Part shown: positions 17,235-26,184 of the stretch, in pieces
Layout of the letters: each line of letters starts with the position of its first letter
How positions within the stretch are numbered: position 1 is the first letter of the stretch
Assembly (NCBI GenBank): GCA_902777835.1
Contig: CACYVC010000011.1
Coordinates: forward strand, 124,001-188,000
Direction: 5' to 3'
Length of the DNA: 64,000 nt
From: an uncultured Bacteroidales bacterium
GTDB lineage: Bacteria > Bacteroidota > Bacteroidia > Bacteroidales > Muribaculaceae
Translations under genes and position numbers: made by a program
The notes under the pieces: model-generated
What the model saw: only the letters and a program-made list of their open reading frames with translations
What the model was told of the DNA's origin: nothing
Databases searched by the model: none

Positions 17235-18578
17235 TTAGATAACACCCTGCTCGAGCATAGCCTGAGCAACCTTCATGAAGCCAGCGATGTTAGCGCCCTT
17301 CACGTAGTCGATAGTGCCGTCGGCTTGAGTACCGAACTTAACGCACTGCTCGTGTATGTTCTCCATAATCCAGTGAAGTTTCTCGTCAACTTCTTTAGCC
17401 GACCAGCTCAGGTGAGCAGCGTTCTGAGTCATCTCAAGACCAGAGGTAGCTACGCCACCAGCGTTAACGGCCTTACCAGGAGCGAAGAGAACACCGTTCT
17501 TCTGGAAGAAGTGGATAGCGCCAGGTTGGCAACCCATGTTAGAAACCTCGCAGCAGCACCAGCAGCCGTTAGCCTTCAATTCCTTAGCGTCGTCCTCGCT
17601 AAGCTCGTTCTGGAATGCGCAAGGAAGGGCGATGTCGCAAGGAACGCTCCAAGCCTTCTTGCCAGCAGTGAACTTAGCCTTCTCGGGGAACTTGTCGGCC
17701 ATGTCCTGAACTTTGTTGCGGTTAGAAGCACGCATATCGAGCATGTAGTCGATCATCTCGGGAGTGATACCCTCTGGGATCTCGCAAACGCCGTCGGGGC
17801 CAGAAATGGCAACAACCTTAGCACCGAGCTCAACAGCCTTCTTCGAAGCGCCCCAAGCCACGTTACCGAAGCCAGAAAGAGCAACCTTCATACCCTTGAT
17901 ATCCTTGCCAGCCTTGTGCAGCAGGTGCTCAGTGAAATAGAGTGCACCATAACCAGTAGCTTCGGGACGGAGGATAGAGCCACCCCAAGTCTCGCCCTTG
18001 CCAGTGAGCACGCCAGTGTGATAGCGACGAGCGAGTTTCTGATACATACCATTGAGGTAACCAATCTCACGGCCACCAACACCTACGTCACCAGCAGGAA
18101 CGTCCTGATCGGGACCAATGTTGTGACGGAGCTCCAGCATGAAAGCTTGGCAGAAACGCATGATCTCAGCGTCGCTCTTGCCTACTGGGTCGAAGTCAGA
18201 GCCACCCTTGCCACCACCCATTGGGAGAGTAGTAAGAGCGTTCTTGAAAGTCTGCTCAAAGCCGAGGAACTTCAGCATTGATGGAGTAACAGCCTTGTGG
18301 AAGCGGAGACCACCCTTGTAAGGGCCAATAGCGCTGTTGAACTGCACGCGGTATCCAAGGTTAGTCTGAACCTCACCCTTATCGTCGATCCATGTTACAC
18401 GGAATGTGAAGATGCGCTCGGGCTCTACCATGCGCTCAACGATTTTAGCTTTCTCAAACTCGGGATGCTGGTTGTAAACCTCCTCAATTGACTCGAGAAC
18501 TTCACGTACAGCCTGCAGATACTCAGATTCGCCTGGGTGTTTAGCCTCCAGGTCGGCCATAATTTTTTCAACGTTCAT
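17235..18578 (-). CDS. gdhA: Glutamate dehydrogenase, NADP-dependent type
   Basis: 447 residues, the length of hexameric small glutamate dehydrogenases (about 445-450). It converts 2-oxoglutarate and ammonia to glutamate with NAD(P)H and is the main ammonia-assimilation enzyme in Bacteroidales. Seen: GPYKGGLRFH near residue 87 and LPMGGGKGGSDFDP near 118 (active-site Lys), DVPAGDVGVGGREIGYL near 158, a Rossmann loop ALSGFGNVAWGA near 235 and NAGGVATSGLEMTQN near 380. NADP preference is inferred from the close match to GdhA of this phylum. Single gene with a strong terminator. Confidence 0.96.
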   Translation of the reverse strand: MNVEKIMADLEAKHPGESEYLQAVREVLESIEEVYNQHPEFEKAKIVERMVEPERIFTFRVTWIDDKGEVQTNLGYRVQFNSAIGPYKGGLRFHKAVTPSMLKFLGFEQTFKNALTTLPMGGGKGGSDFDPVGKSDAEIMRFCQAFMLELRHNIGPDQDVPAGDVGVGGREIGYLNGMYQKLARRYHTGVLTGKGETWGGSILRPEATGYGALYFTEHLLHKAGKDIKGMKVALSGFGNVAWGASKKAVELGAKVVAISGPDGVCEIPEGITPEMIDYMLDMRASNRNKVQDMADKFPEKAKFTAGKKAWSVPCDIALPCAFQNELSEDDAKELKANGCWCCCEVSNMGCQPGAIHFFQKNGVLFAPGKAVNAGGVATSGLEMTQNAAHLSWSAKEVDEKLHWIMENIHEQCVKFGTQADGTIDYVKGANIAGFMKVAQAMLEQGVI

Positions 18579-18883
18579 GATTGAAATGATTTAGAAAATT
18601 AATTTTATAAAAAAATTACTATTTAGAATAATTCTTGTTTCAAAAGAACAGCACAAATTTATATCAAAAAAGTGGAATAGCGAAATTTTAAAACAATGTT
18701 TTTTAGCATAAAATTCACTTTTATCCATTTTTCACACGTGTTTATTTTATTTAAACGTCTAACAAAAATTAGCATAAAATCGCAATTTGATTAACATTCC
18801 CCACAATTGTCTAATAAAAAGGAGGCTGTTTATAGATTTAATAGTGCAAAAGCATAAAAACTGCCATTTTAACGAAACTTTGA

Positions 18884-18901
18884 TTATGTTTTATAACATA
18901 A
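18884..18901. promoter_or_regulatory. Candidate operator: inverted repeat
   Basis: TTATGTT-ttat-AACATAA, seven-base perfect arms, centred about 50 bases upstream of the serC -7 box. Such symmetry suggests a dimeric regulator site, but AT-rich DNA makes chance possible. Confidence 0.3.
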
Positions 18902-18943
18902 TTTCTTTTGCCAAAAAATAGTGATGAAATCAAGAAAAATAGG

Positions 18944-18952
18944 TACTTTTGC
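18944..18952 (+). promoter_or_regulatory. Promoter -7 element of serC
   Basis: TACTTTTGC, 45 bases before the original serC ATG at 18997. Confidence 0.55.
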
Positions 18953-18996
18953 CAAAAGATTTTTTATTACCATTTTTTTAAAACAAACTACATTTT

Positions 18997-20000
18997 ATGA
19001 AGAAGCACAATTTCTATGCAGGCCCATCAATTTTAAGTCAGTATGCTATTGATAAGACTATTGAGGGCATTCGTGAATGGACGAGGCACAAGCACTCTTC
19101 AAGGAATTGCTTGATATCCCCGAGGGATATGAAGTAGTATTCTTGGGTGGTGGCGCAAGCACTCAGTTCTGCATGGTTCCTTATAACCTGCTCAAGACTA
19201 AGGCTGCTTATGTTGACTCTGGCACATGGGCCAACAAGGCTATCAAAGAAGCAAAACTCTTTGGCGAAGTTGAAGTAGTAGCTTCATCTAAGGAAGACAA
19301 CTACGTTTACTATCCCAAGAACTTCACCGTTCCTGCCGATGCCGATTATCTTCATATCACTACCAATAACACTATCTATGGCACCGAGTTGCGTGAGGAC
19401 CTCGATGTTAACGTGCCTCTGGTAGCCGACATGTCGAGCGACATCTTCTCTCGCCCAGTTGACGTTTCGAAGTATGCTCTCATCTATGGTGGCGCACAGA
19501 AGAACCTCGCACCTGCTGGTGTAACCTTCATCATCATCAAGAAGGACATCTTGGGTAAGGTAGATCGCGCTATCCCAACTATGCTCAACTATCAGACTCA
19601 CATCGACAAGGGCTCGATGTTCAACACTCCTCCCGTACTCCCCATCTTCACCGCATTGCAGACTCTGCGCTGGCTCAAAGACCTGGGCGGCGTGAAAGAG
19701 ATGCAGCGCATCAATGAGGAGAAAGGCGCATGCCTTTACGACGCAATCGACAACAGCCGCATGTTCGTTGGTACTACTCATGTTGACAGCCGCTCGCTCA
19801 TGAACGTTTGCTTCGTTATGAAGCCTGAGTATAAAGAGCTCGAGAAGGACTTCCTCGACTTTGCAACCAGCAAGGGAATCGTTGGCATCAAGGGTCACCG
19901 CAGCGTTGGTGGTTTCCGTGCTTCGCTCTACAACGCACTTCCTCTCGAGAGCGTGAAGGTGCTTGTTGACGCAATGAAGGAGTTTGAGAACAAACATTAA
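18997..20000 (+). pseudogene. serC: Phosphoserine aminotransferase gene with a frameshifting ~64-base internal deletion
   Basis: SerC makes phosphoserine from 3-phosphohydroxypyruvate. The normal start is present at 18997 (MKKHNFYAGPSILSQYAIDK), but after REW (about 19080) the frame breaks and runs to a TAG at 19135. The rest ([16 protein letters not shown] to the end) continues in another frame from about 19077 to 20000 and is otherwise intact: the [16 protein letters not shown] region, [13 protein letters not shown] with the PLP lysine, and [11 protein letters not shown]. In related SerC proteins about 21 residues lie between these parts, including the conserved GLSxMExSHR substrate-binding segment; here 80 bases replace about 144. 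As read, the product would be non-functional even if started at 19077. A real recent deletion or an assembly error are both possible. serA follows intact. Confidence 0.85.
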
Positions 20001-20019
20001 TTTACACATTATATAATAT

Positions 20020-20051
20020 AGTGGGTCATGGCCAAGTCGTGGCCCACTTTA
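20020..20051 (+). terminator. Hairpin after serC (terminator or attenuator)
   Basis: AGTGGGTCATG / CGTGGCCCACT with two G-U pairs, followed by TTTAAAAC, 20 bases after the serC stop and 90 bases before serA. The short T-run suggests partial termination. Confidence 0.5.
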
Positions 20052-20139
20052 AAACAAAATTAGTGCAAGCCAAGTGCAGCGCCATGCTTGCATGAGCATT
20101 GCCAAGGCACAGCCTAATTTATTAAAAAACCTAAAACAA

Positions 20140-21057
20140 ATGAAGATTTTAGTTGCAACCGAGAAACCTTTTGCTGCAGCTGCCGTTACTGGCATCCGCG
20201 AAGTTGTTGAACAAGGTGGCCATGAGCTCGTGCTCGTTGAGAAAGGCACAAAGCAAGACATGATCAATGCTGTTGCCGACTGTGCAGGCCTCATCGTACG
20301 CAGCGACAAAGTTGACAAGGAAGTGTTTGACGCTGCTCCACAATTGAAGGTGGTAGTTCGCGCTGGCGCTGGCTATGACAACATCGACCTCGAAGAGGCT
20401 ACCAAGCACGGTGTATGCGTGATGAACACTCCTGGCCAGAATGCCAACGCCGTTGCTGAACTCGTGTTCGGTATGATTGTATCACTCATCCGCAACCGTT
20501 ACAATGGCACTTCTGGTACTGAGCTCAAGGGCAAGACCCTAGGTATCCATGCCTATGGTGCTGTAGGCCGCAACGTGGCACGCATAGCCAAGGGATTTGA
20601 CATGAAAGTTAGTGCCCTCGACCCATTCGTTAAGGATGAGGTGATGGAAGCCGATGGTATCATCCCAGTACATAGCGTTGAGGATCTTTACAAGAACAAC
20701 CAGTTCGTAAGTCTTCACATTCCAGCCAACGATCAGACTCGCAAGTCGGTGAACCGTGCTCTCCTAGAGCTTATGCCTAAGGGTGGCACACTCATCAATG
20801 CAGCACGCAAGGAAGTTATCAACGAAGACGACCTCGCTGCTGTGCTTGAAGAGCGCACCGACCTCCGCTACGTTGCCGATGTGAAACCCGACAACGCTGC
20901 CGTTCTTGAGGAGAAATTCCCCGAGAGAGTATTCTTTACACCAAAGAAGATGGGCGCACAGACCGCCGAAGCCAACATCAACGCCGGCCTCGCAGCCGCC
21001 AACCAGGTTGTAGCTCACCTCAAAGACGGTTTCAACCGCTTCCAGGTGAACAAATAA
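20140..21057 (+). CDS. serA: D-3-phosphoglycerate dehydrogenase (first step of serine synthesis)
   Basis: 305 residues, a short-type SerA without the C-terminal regulatory ACT domain. Start chosen at 20140 (MKILVATEKPF), where homologues begin, rather than the in-frame ATG at 20074. It oxidises 3-phosphoglycerate to 3-phosphohydroxypyruvate with NAD. Seen: VVRAGAGYDNIDLEEA near residue 75, the Rossmann motif LGIHAYGAVGRNVARIA near 138, catalytic Arg in INAARKEVINEDDL near 230, and the Glu/His region altered to PKKMGAQTAEANINA near 270. In that position most D-2-hydroxyacid dehydrogenases have His in a PHxG context, whereas Bacteroidales SerA commonly has this Lys/Met form. Downstream of serC, together a serine operon. 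Confidence 0.9.
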   Translation: MKILVATEKPFAAAAVTGIREVVEQGGHELVLVEKGTKQDMINAVADCAGLIVRSDKVDKEVFDAAPQLKVVVRAGAGYDNIDLEEATKHGVCVMNTPGQNANAVAELVFGMIVSLIRNRYNGTSGTELKGKTLGIHAYGAVGRNVARIAKGFDMKVSALDPFVKDEVMEADGIIPVHSVEDLYKNNQFVSLHIPANDQTRKSVNRALLELMPKGGTLINAARKEVINEDDLAAVLEERTDLRYVADVKPDNAAVLEEKFPERVFFTPKKMGAQTAEANINAGLAAANQVVAHLKDGFNRFQVNK

Positions 21058-21081
21058 GCAAAAGGTTATATAATTTAAAAC

Positions 21082-21123
21082 CAGTCCTCATCATGCCAAG
21101 CATCGATGAGGACTAGTTTTTTT
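21082..21123. terminator. Strong bidirectional terminator after serA
   Basis: Stem AGTCCTCATC / GATGAGGACT followed by AGTTTTTTTG on the plus strand and GGTTTT on the minus strand. It serves serA and the convergent helicase gene. Confidence 0.92.
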
Positions 21124-21162
21124 GTTTTATGTCCACGTACTACGAGACGCAGTTTCGTAAAA

Positions 21163-23244
21163 TCATTTCTTCTTCCGTCGCGGTTTCTTTTGTTGTTGAC
21201 GTAGTTGGCGGGCTATTTCTTTGTGCTCATCGGCGAGGTCGTCAAGTCCAATCTTCTCGTATATGTCGGCAAGCCTCACATGTGGCTCAATTGCGGCGCG
21301 AGAGGCTTTTGCAGCTCGTTTAAGTGCTTTTATAGCCGCAGGCAGGTCTTTATTCCTTTCATAGATTGCTGCCGCAGCTACAAGGGCATCATAGCAGTTC
21401 TTGTTCTTAACAAGAATCTTATTGAGCTGCTCAAGAGCTTGATCGGTCTCCCCTATCGTGTCGAGAAGTCGAGCCTTGCCAAGCATAGCTGGAACATAGC
21501 CTTCGCTAAGTCTCAAGGCTTTGTTATAGTTAGCTAACGCCGATTTTATGGCGATTTCGTCGAGGTGTGGCTTGGCAATACCATAAGGCACTTCATCCTC
21601 TTGAGCCAAAGCTCCAAGTCCCATTGATTGGTCGCCCATGGCTGTGAACTCTGCCGCCAAGTCAAGCAATTGCTTGTTTTGTGAGTCTATGACATCTTCC
21701 AGTGTCTTGATTTTCTTGTTGAGTTTGTGGAACTTATTGAACTTGAACTTTATAAACCGCTTTGCCAGTGGATCATTAATCACGTTATGAATCTCCATTG
21801 CCTGAGCAAAGCAATCAACAGCACGAGCAAAATCATCATTGTCGAAGGCGATTGATGCCATTGTATAAAGCCCATTGGCCTTCTCCACCAAGATTGCGTC
21901 GTTTATCGTCGTCTGGTTGTTGAATTGGCGACTGAAATCAACGATAGCGGTATTGACGATTATATCTCGCTGTGAAAGCGGCTTGAGCAGAGTTATACCC
22001 TCGAGCGATGTGCATCGCGACAATGCCACATAGGTCTGACCGCTTGAGAATGCTCCTCCTGCGAAGTCAATAACGATATTGTTAAACGTAAGTCCCTGAC
22101 TCTTGTGCACAGTGAGTGCCCACGCTGGTTTAATGGGATATTGCTTGAAAGTGCCCACCACGTTCTCAATCACCTTTTTCTCCTTCTCATCGTAGGAATA
22201 CTGCACATTTTCCCAAATCTCTTGCTCAAGGACATAGCCATCGCCATTTTCCAATTCTACCTCAATGCCGGCTTCATCCACTCTCGACACCATTCCCAAA
22301 GTGCCGTTAACCCAACGGTTTTCCTTGTCATTGCGAATGAATATAACTTGTGCACCCTTCTTAATGACAAGTTCCTTGTTGGTAGGCAGGTCATTGTCGG
22401 GGAAGACATCGGTGACCTCTCCCATGAACACATATTCGGGCGTATCAAGCGCTTGCATGTGAGCATCGTTGATGGAATCTACCGTGTCACGACGTGTGGC
22501 AAGAGTCATTACTAGACCATTATCGGGTTCTTTATAGTCAAGATTGCAACGGTTATTTAGCAGTTGTAAGTCATTATTGCTGGCATGGCTTACCCGCACC
22601 CTATCGAGCATAGCAATAAAACTGCTATCAGTCTGTCTATATATCTTTCGCAATTCAATTGGAATCAACCCCAAACTGTTAAACACACGCGCATTGAAGA
22701 AGAAGAATTGCTGATAATACCGGCGCAGTATGTCGCGCATGTCTCGGGTGATGACCGGCTCAAGCTGGAAAATGTCGCCCACAAAGAGCAACTGCTTGCC
22801 ACCAAATGGCTCACGCATATTGCCCGAATAGATGCGCAGCACCTTGTCGATAAAGTCGATAATATCACAACGCACCATCGAAATCTCATCAATAATAATA
22901 AGTTGAAGCTTCTTTATAAGCTTCACTTTCTGCGCCGAGTAGCGTAAAGTTTTGCGGATGCGGCGTGGCGAGAAATCGGGATCATCAGGTAGTAGCGGTT
23001 TGAACGGAATCTTGAAGAATGAGTGCAGTGTCTGCCCTCCCACATTCACAGCAGCTATGCCAGTAGGCGCCAGCACCACGTGCTCCTTGCTAGTATTAGC
23101 ACAGATATACTTTAGGAATGTACTCTTACCAGTACCAGCTTTACCTGTTAGAAATACCGAGCGATGGGTATTGCGAATAAGGTTCCAAGCGTTTTGGAAC
23201 TCCACATTATCCAAGTCGATATTATCTAGATTTACCGTGTTCAT
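21163..23244 (-). CDS. Pif1/RecD-like superfamily 1 helicase with C-terminal TPR region
   Basis: 693-residue cytoplasmic ATPase. Walker A is FLTGKAGTGKSTFLKYI near residue 31, then APTGIAAVNVGG (motif Ia) and IIIDEISMVRCD (Walker B, near 117), FVGDIFQLEPV (motif III) and, near 380, WALTVHKSQGLTFNNIVID and YVALSRCTSLEGI (motifs V and VI). This is the Pif1 arrangement, a 5'-3' DNA helicase. From about 450 onward are tetratricopeptide-like helices (ALANYNKALRLSEGYVPAML, ALEQLNKILVKNKNCYDALV), ending in a very basic tail (KKPRRKKK). The fusion is a recognised Bacteroidota form, but its role (genome stability or RNA-DNA hybrid removal) is not established here. Stands alone between terminators. Confidence 0.88.
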   Translation of the reverse strand: MNTVNLDNIDLDNVEFQNAWNLIRNTHRSVFLTGKAGTGKSTFLKYICANTSKEHVVLAPTGIAAVNVGGQTLHSFFKIPFKPLLPDDPDFSPRRIRKTLRYSAQKVKLIKKLQLIIIDEISMVRCDIIDFIDKVLRIYSGNMREPFGGKQLLFVGDIFQLEPVITRDMRDILRRYYQQFFFFNARVFNSLGLIPIELRKIYRQTDSSFIAMLDRVRVSHASNNDLQLLNNRCNLDYKEPDNGLVMTLATRRDTVDSINDAHMQALDTPEYVFMGEVTDVFPDNDLPTNKELVIKKGAQVIFIRNDKENRWVNGTLGMVSRVDEAGIEVELENGDGYVLEQEIWENVQYSYDEKEKKVIENVVGTFKQYPIKPAWALTVHKSQGLTFNNIVIDFAGGAFSSGQTYVALSRCTSLEGITLLKPLSQRDIIVNTAIVDFSRQFNNQTTINDAILVEKANGLYTMASIAFDNDDFARAVDCFAQAMEIHNVINDPLAKRFIKFKFNKFHKLNKKIKTLEDVIDSQNKQLLDLAAEFTAMGDQSMGLGALAQEDEVPYGIAKPHLDEIAIKSALANYNKALRLSEGYVPAMLGKARLLDTIGETDQALEQLNKILVKNKNCYDALVAAAAIYERNKDLPAAIKALKRAAKASRAAIEPHVRLADIYEKIGLDDLADEHKEIARQLRQQQKKPRRKKK

Positions 23245-23266
23245 ACAAGTGGTGCTAAAAAGTTTT

Positions 23267-23274
23267 CAAAGATA
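23267..23274 (-). promoter_or_regulatory. Promoter -7 element of the helicase gene
   Basis: TATCTTTG on the minus strand, 23 bases upstream of the ATG. A CAA (TTG) at 23297-23299 lies 22 bases away, slightly longer than ideal. Confidence 0.45.
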
Positions 23275-23303
23275 GTCAAAAAGGTTCAGAACGGCACAAA
23301 AAA

Positions 23304-23331
23304 AGGAGGCATTTTATTAACAATGCCTCCT
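23304..23331 (-). terminator. Terminator of the FadL-like porin operon
   Basis: Stem AGGAGGCATT / AATGCCTCCT followed on the minus strand by a run of eight T, 38 bases after the porin stop. It lies just upstream of the helicase promoter. Confidence 0.92.
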
Positions 23332-23368
23332 AATTTCACTATTAATTTACGCTCAATGGCGCGAATAA

Positions 23369-24952
23369 TCAGAATCGGAATCCTAATGTCAATGAAACCT
23401 TATTGTTGTTGTCTTTTACTTCCTCGCCTTCTTCACCGGGATAAGCGTGATAATGGCTAGTGCGATTTTGGTGCACATAAGCTGCATCGAGATAGAATTT
23501 CTTGTAACGATATCCAAGACCACAGGTAATATACTGGTTATTCTTGTCATACTGATACATATAGTTGCTTGAAACCACATCTACATTATTGTTTGCCACA
23601 CCTTTTACTTGATCCTTTACTGGTGAGGTCTGGTAAGAGTAACCTGCACGAACGCTGAAGTTTGGTGTCACGCGATATTCAGCACCTACGCGCAGTGTGT
23701 GGGTGGCCTGGAGCTGATCTTTAATCTTTTGTTCAGTATCACCATAGTAGTAGCCACCTTCATCACCGCAGTTGATGGTATTAGCGCCAACATACTCATA
23801 GTCCATGCTGATCATACCCTTGCTTGTTGGCACTACTGCGAGGCTTCCCATAAATCTCCAAGGAGTCTTAATGGTGTAACGATACTCGTCGTAGTAACCC
23901 TCTTCGCCTGTCTCATAGTAACCAGAGAACATGTCAGGATCCAAATCAGCCTTCAGATCAAAGCCGCTCTGCACCTTATAGAGGTCTTTCATATCGTAAT
24001 AGGTGGGAGTGTGGAATGCAGCTCCAATGCGCAGTTGGTTGATGGGCTTAACAATCACACCAAACTTGAAGTTATAACCAGTACCGCGAGTCTCTTGGAA
24101 CGACTGGAAGTCGAAACCAGCATAACCTTTAGTGGTGCTGCCATCACCGTAACGATAATCAAATATCTCAGCATCGTCGAGATCCTCACCATAGTACTGA
24201 TAGCTATCAAAACGCAGGTCAGTAATGCCGAAGTTCAGTCCCCAGAACACAGTATTCTTGAAGTTTCCACCCAAAGTGATGTTATACTCGTCGGTATGGC
24301 CTTTCTCATCAACATAGAAATTGGCAACACCCGAAGTCTGATAATTGGCTATATTAGCAAGGCCTTTAAACGAGCCATCCAAATTGCTGTTGATCAGATA
24401 AGACTGATAGGCGAGAATGCCCAACCAGGGAGCGTTAGACTCGTAGAAGATATTTCCATCATACTGATTGGTAGAGAGGTCCTGGTCAATCCAGTTACCG
24501 GCATTGAGGTTGTCAGCAATCTTGTTAGTGATAGAATGGCCTGTGTAATAGCCTCCCTGATAACGACGTTGGAAGGAATTAATACGATTATACGAGAATC
24601 CCCAGTTGAAATACCTAAAGAAGTCGTTGTCGATCTTCATCGAGCCAACATATCCCACATTGTTGAACCAGAACTTGGTATCGGTCAACTTGTCGTCGGC
24701 AGTCTTTGAAGAAAGGAAGTTGAGGTTCATAGTCGCCGAGATGTCGCTACTGCGGTAAACGCCAATTCCGCCAGGATTCTGAGAAATAGCCGACACATCT
24801 CCACCCAAGGCACCGAAGGCACCTGCCATCGACATATAACGAGAAGTACCACTCAATCCGGTCTCCGACATTTTAAGAACATCAAAAGTAGCTTGAGCAT
24901 TTGCCATGAGCGCTGCGCCACCAAGCAATAATGCAATATATAATTTCTTCAT
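23369..24952 (-). CDS. OmpP1/FadL-family outer membrane transporter
   Basis: 527-residue outer membrane protein with signal peptide (MKKLYIALLLGGAALMANA). After it, GLSGTSRYMSMAGAFGALGGD and ISQNPGGIGVYRSSD form the N-terminal hatch seen in OmpP1/FadL/TodX transporters (the NPGG/NPAG motif). Many amphipathic strands follow, and the protein ends in Phe (VSLTLGFRF), as outer membrane barrels do. FadL proteins take up hydrophobic molecules; the substrate here is unknown. It is the second gene of an operon after the Gly/Tyr-rich protein (56-base gap). Confidence 0.88.
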   Translation of the reverse strand: MKKLYIALLLGGAALMANAQATFDVLKMSETGLSGTSRYMSMAGAFGALGGDVSAISQNPGGIGVYRSSDISATMNLNFLSSKTADDKLTDTKFWFNNVGYVGSMKIDNDFFRYFNWGFSYNRINSFQRRYQGGYYTGHSITNKIADNLNAGNWIDQDLSTNQYDGNIFYESNAPWLGILAYQSYLINSNLDGSFKGLANIANYQTSGVANFYVDEKGHTDEYNITLGGNFKNTVFWGLNFGITDLRFDSYQYYGEDLDDAEIFDYRYGDGSTTKGYAGFDFQSFQETRGTGYNFKFGVIVKPINQLRIGAAFHTPTYYDMKDLYKVQSGFDLKADLDPDMFSGYYETGEEGYYDEYRYTIKTPWRFMGSLAVVPTSKGMISMDYEYVGANTINCGDEGGYYYGDTEQKIKDQLQATHTLRVGAEYRVTPNFSVRAGYSYQTSPVKDQVKGVANNNVDVVSSNYMYQYDKNNQYITCGLGYRYKKFYLDAAYVHQNRTSHYHAYPGEEGEEVKDNNNKVSLTLGFRF

Positions 24953-25008
24953 TGTATAAAATTCTATTTCGTGTTAATTATATTCTATATGTTCTCTCGT
25001 GGAAAAAA

Positions 25009-26184
25009 TTATCGACGTCCGCCGTGACCGCCACCACCGCCGTGGCTGCCACCGCCGCCACCGCTACGACCACCGCCACCACCGTGGCTACCGCCTGAGA
25101 ATCCGCCACTGCTGCGACCACCACCAGAGAATCCGCCACTACTTCTAGAACCGCCAGTTGATGGGGTGTAGCTGCGACTGCCGCCTGTTGATGGAGTGTA
25201 ACTGCGACCGCTACTTCCTGATGGGGTGTAGCTGCGTCCTCTGTTAGATGGTGTGTAAGTGCGTCCGCCAGTGCTACCGCCATTATATCCACTAGAGGAG
25301 CGTCCACCGCCATATGTAGCGCCGTCGTTATAAGAACGGTTTCCAGGTCGCATAGTGCCACGTCCTCCTGCATATCCGCCATTACCGCGCGTGCTGCCAA
25401 TGTTACCGTGGTTCATGCTTGTGCGTCCAGAGCCATTACGTCCAGGTGCGCCAGCATAACTGCCGTGACCATTATAACCACTGTTGCCACGATTGCCATG
25501 ATAATTTATGCCTGGACGGCGTCCGTTATAACCACTGTTGTAGTGATGGCCATACCAGCCATAATCCCAGTGATAAGGTCTGCCCCAGTAGCCGGTCCCC
25601 CAGTAGCCTGCACCCCAAGGACGTCCCCAGTAGGACCATGGATGATAACGGTAACCGCCATACCAGCCCCAATCATACCAGCTGCTGTAGTACCATGGAC
25701 TATGCCATCCCCAAGACCAGCTGTACCACGGGTCATAATAGCGATACCCCCACCCCCAGTATGGGCCCCAACTCCAGTCGGTACCAACAATGAGGTTCAC
25801 TGTTGGAGTGCTGTCGAAGTAGTACTCAATGAGGTCAGGATCGTTACTACGAATCACGATGTCGGGATTGTGGAAACGCTCAATGCGGCGAGTGTTAGCA
25901 AAATCCTCTTCTTTGAGATATACAGTGTCTTTCTCGTCGTAATACTCTATGCGACGGTTATACTCGTCAACATCACGGCCATTGATAATACCCGTGAGCG
26001 GAGTCACTTGAGTTGTGAGTTCTCCATAATACCCCGAAGATGGCGGCGCCTGCTTGGTGACAACCTTGACCGTCTTAGTCTCCTTGCTGCCATCATAGTA
26101 GATGTCGTCCTCGTAATCTTGTGCCATAGCGCAACCGCAGCCCACTAACAAGGCACCCATTAGAGACAATAATTTGTAGTTCAT
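25009..26184 (-). CDS. Secreted Trp/Tyr/Gly-rich low-complexity protein
   Basis: 391 residues. A signal peptide (MNYKLLSLMGALLVGCGCAMA) is followed by an ordered part to about residue 130 with acidic and basic residues (EYNRRIEYYDEKDTVYLKEE). Then comes an extreme W/Y/G/S region (SWGPYWGWGYRYYDPWYSW), then SYTPS repeats near 310-345, and a Gly/Ser/His tail (SHGGGGGRSGG). It looks disordered and aromatic, able to stick or phase-separate; any such role is inference. Cys at 16 and 18 lie inside the signal, so it may alternatively be a lipoprotein, but the AMA cleavage site fits better. It is cotranscribed with the FadL-like porin, which suggests an envelope role. Confidence 0.75.
   Translation of the reverse strand: MNYKLLSLMGALLVGCGCAMAQDYEDDIYYDGSKETKTVKVVTKQAPPSSGYYGELTTQVTPLTGIINGRDVDEYNRRIEYYDEKDTVYLKEEDFANTRRIERFHNPDIVIRSNDPDLIEYYFDSTPTVNLIVGTDWSWGPYWGWGYRYYDPWYSWSWGWHSPWYYSSWYDWGWYGGYRYHPWSYWGRPWGAGYWGTGYWGRPYHWDYGWYGHHYNSGYNGRRPGINYHGNRGNSGYNGHGSYAGAPGRNGSGRTSMNHGNIGSTRGNGGYAGGRGTMRPGNRSYNDGATYGGGRSSSGYNGGSTGGRTYTPSNRGRSYTPSGSSGRSYTPSTGGSRSYTPSTGGSRSSGGFSGGGRSSGGFSGGSHGGGGGRSGGGGGSHGGGGGHGGRR

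Larger units (their letters stand above)
18579..18996. other. Divergent gdhA-serC regulatory region
   Basis: This 418-base AT-rich gap holds a likely gdhA -7 element on the minus strand (TAAATTTG, 18661-18654), the serC -7 element (18944-18952) and a perfect spaced inverted repeat (18884-18901). No ORF or RNA gene is seen. Confidence 0.55.

Noticed and set aside
17325-18281. 318-codon plus-strand ORF opposite gdhA
   Set aside because: It is the antisense of a strongly conserved glutamate dehydrogenase and has no domain, promoter or start context of its own.
23699-24709. 336-codon plus-strand ORF opposite the FadL-like gene
   Set aside because: Shadow of the porin gene; the antisense product has no recognisable family and the porin has signal peptide, hatch motif and terminal Phe.
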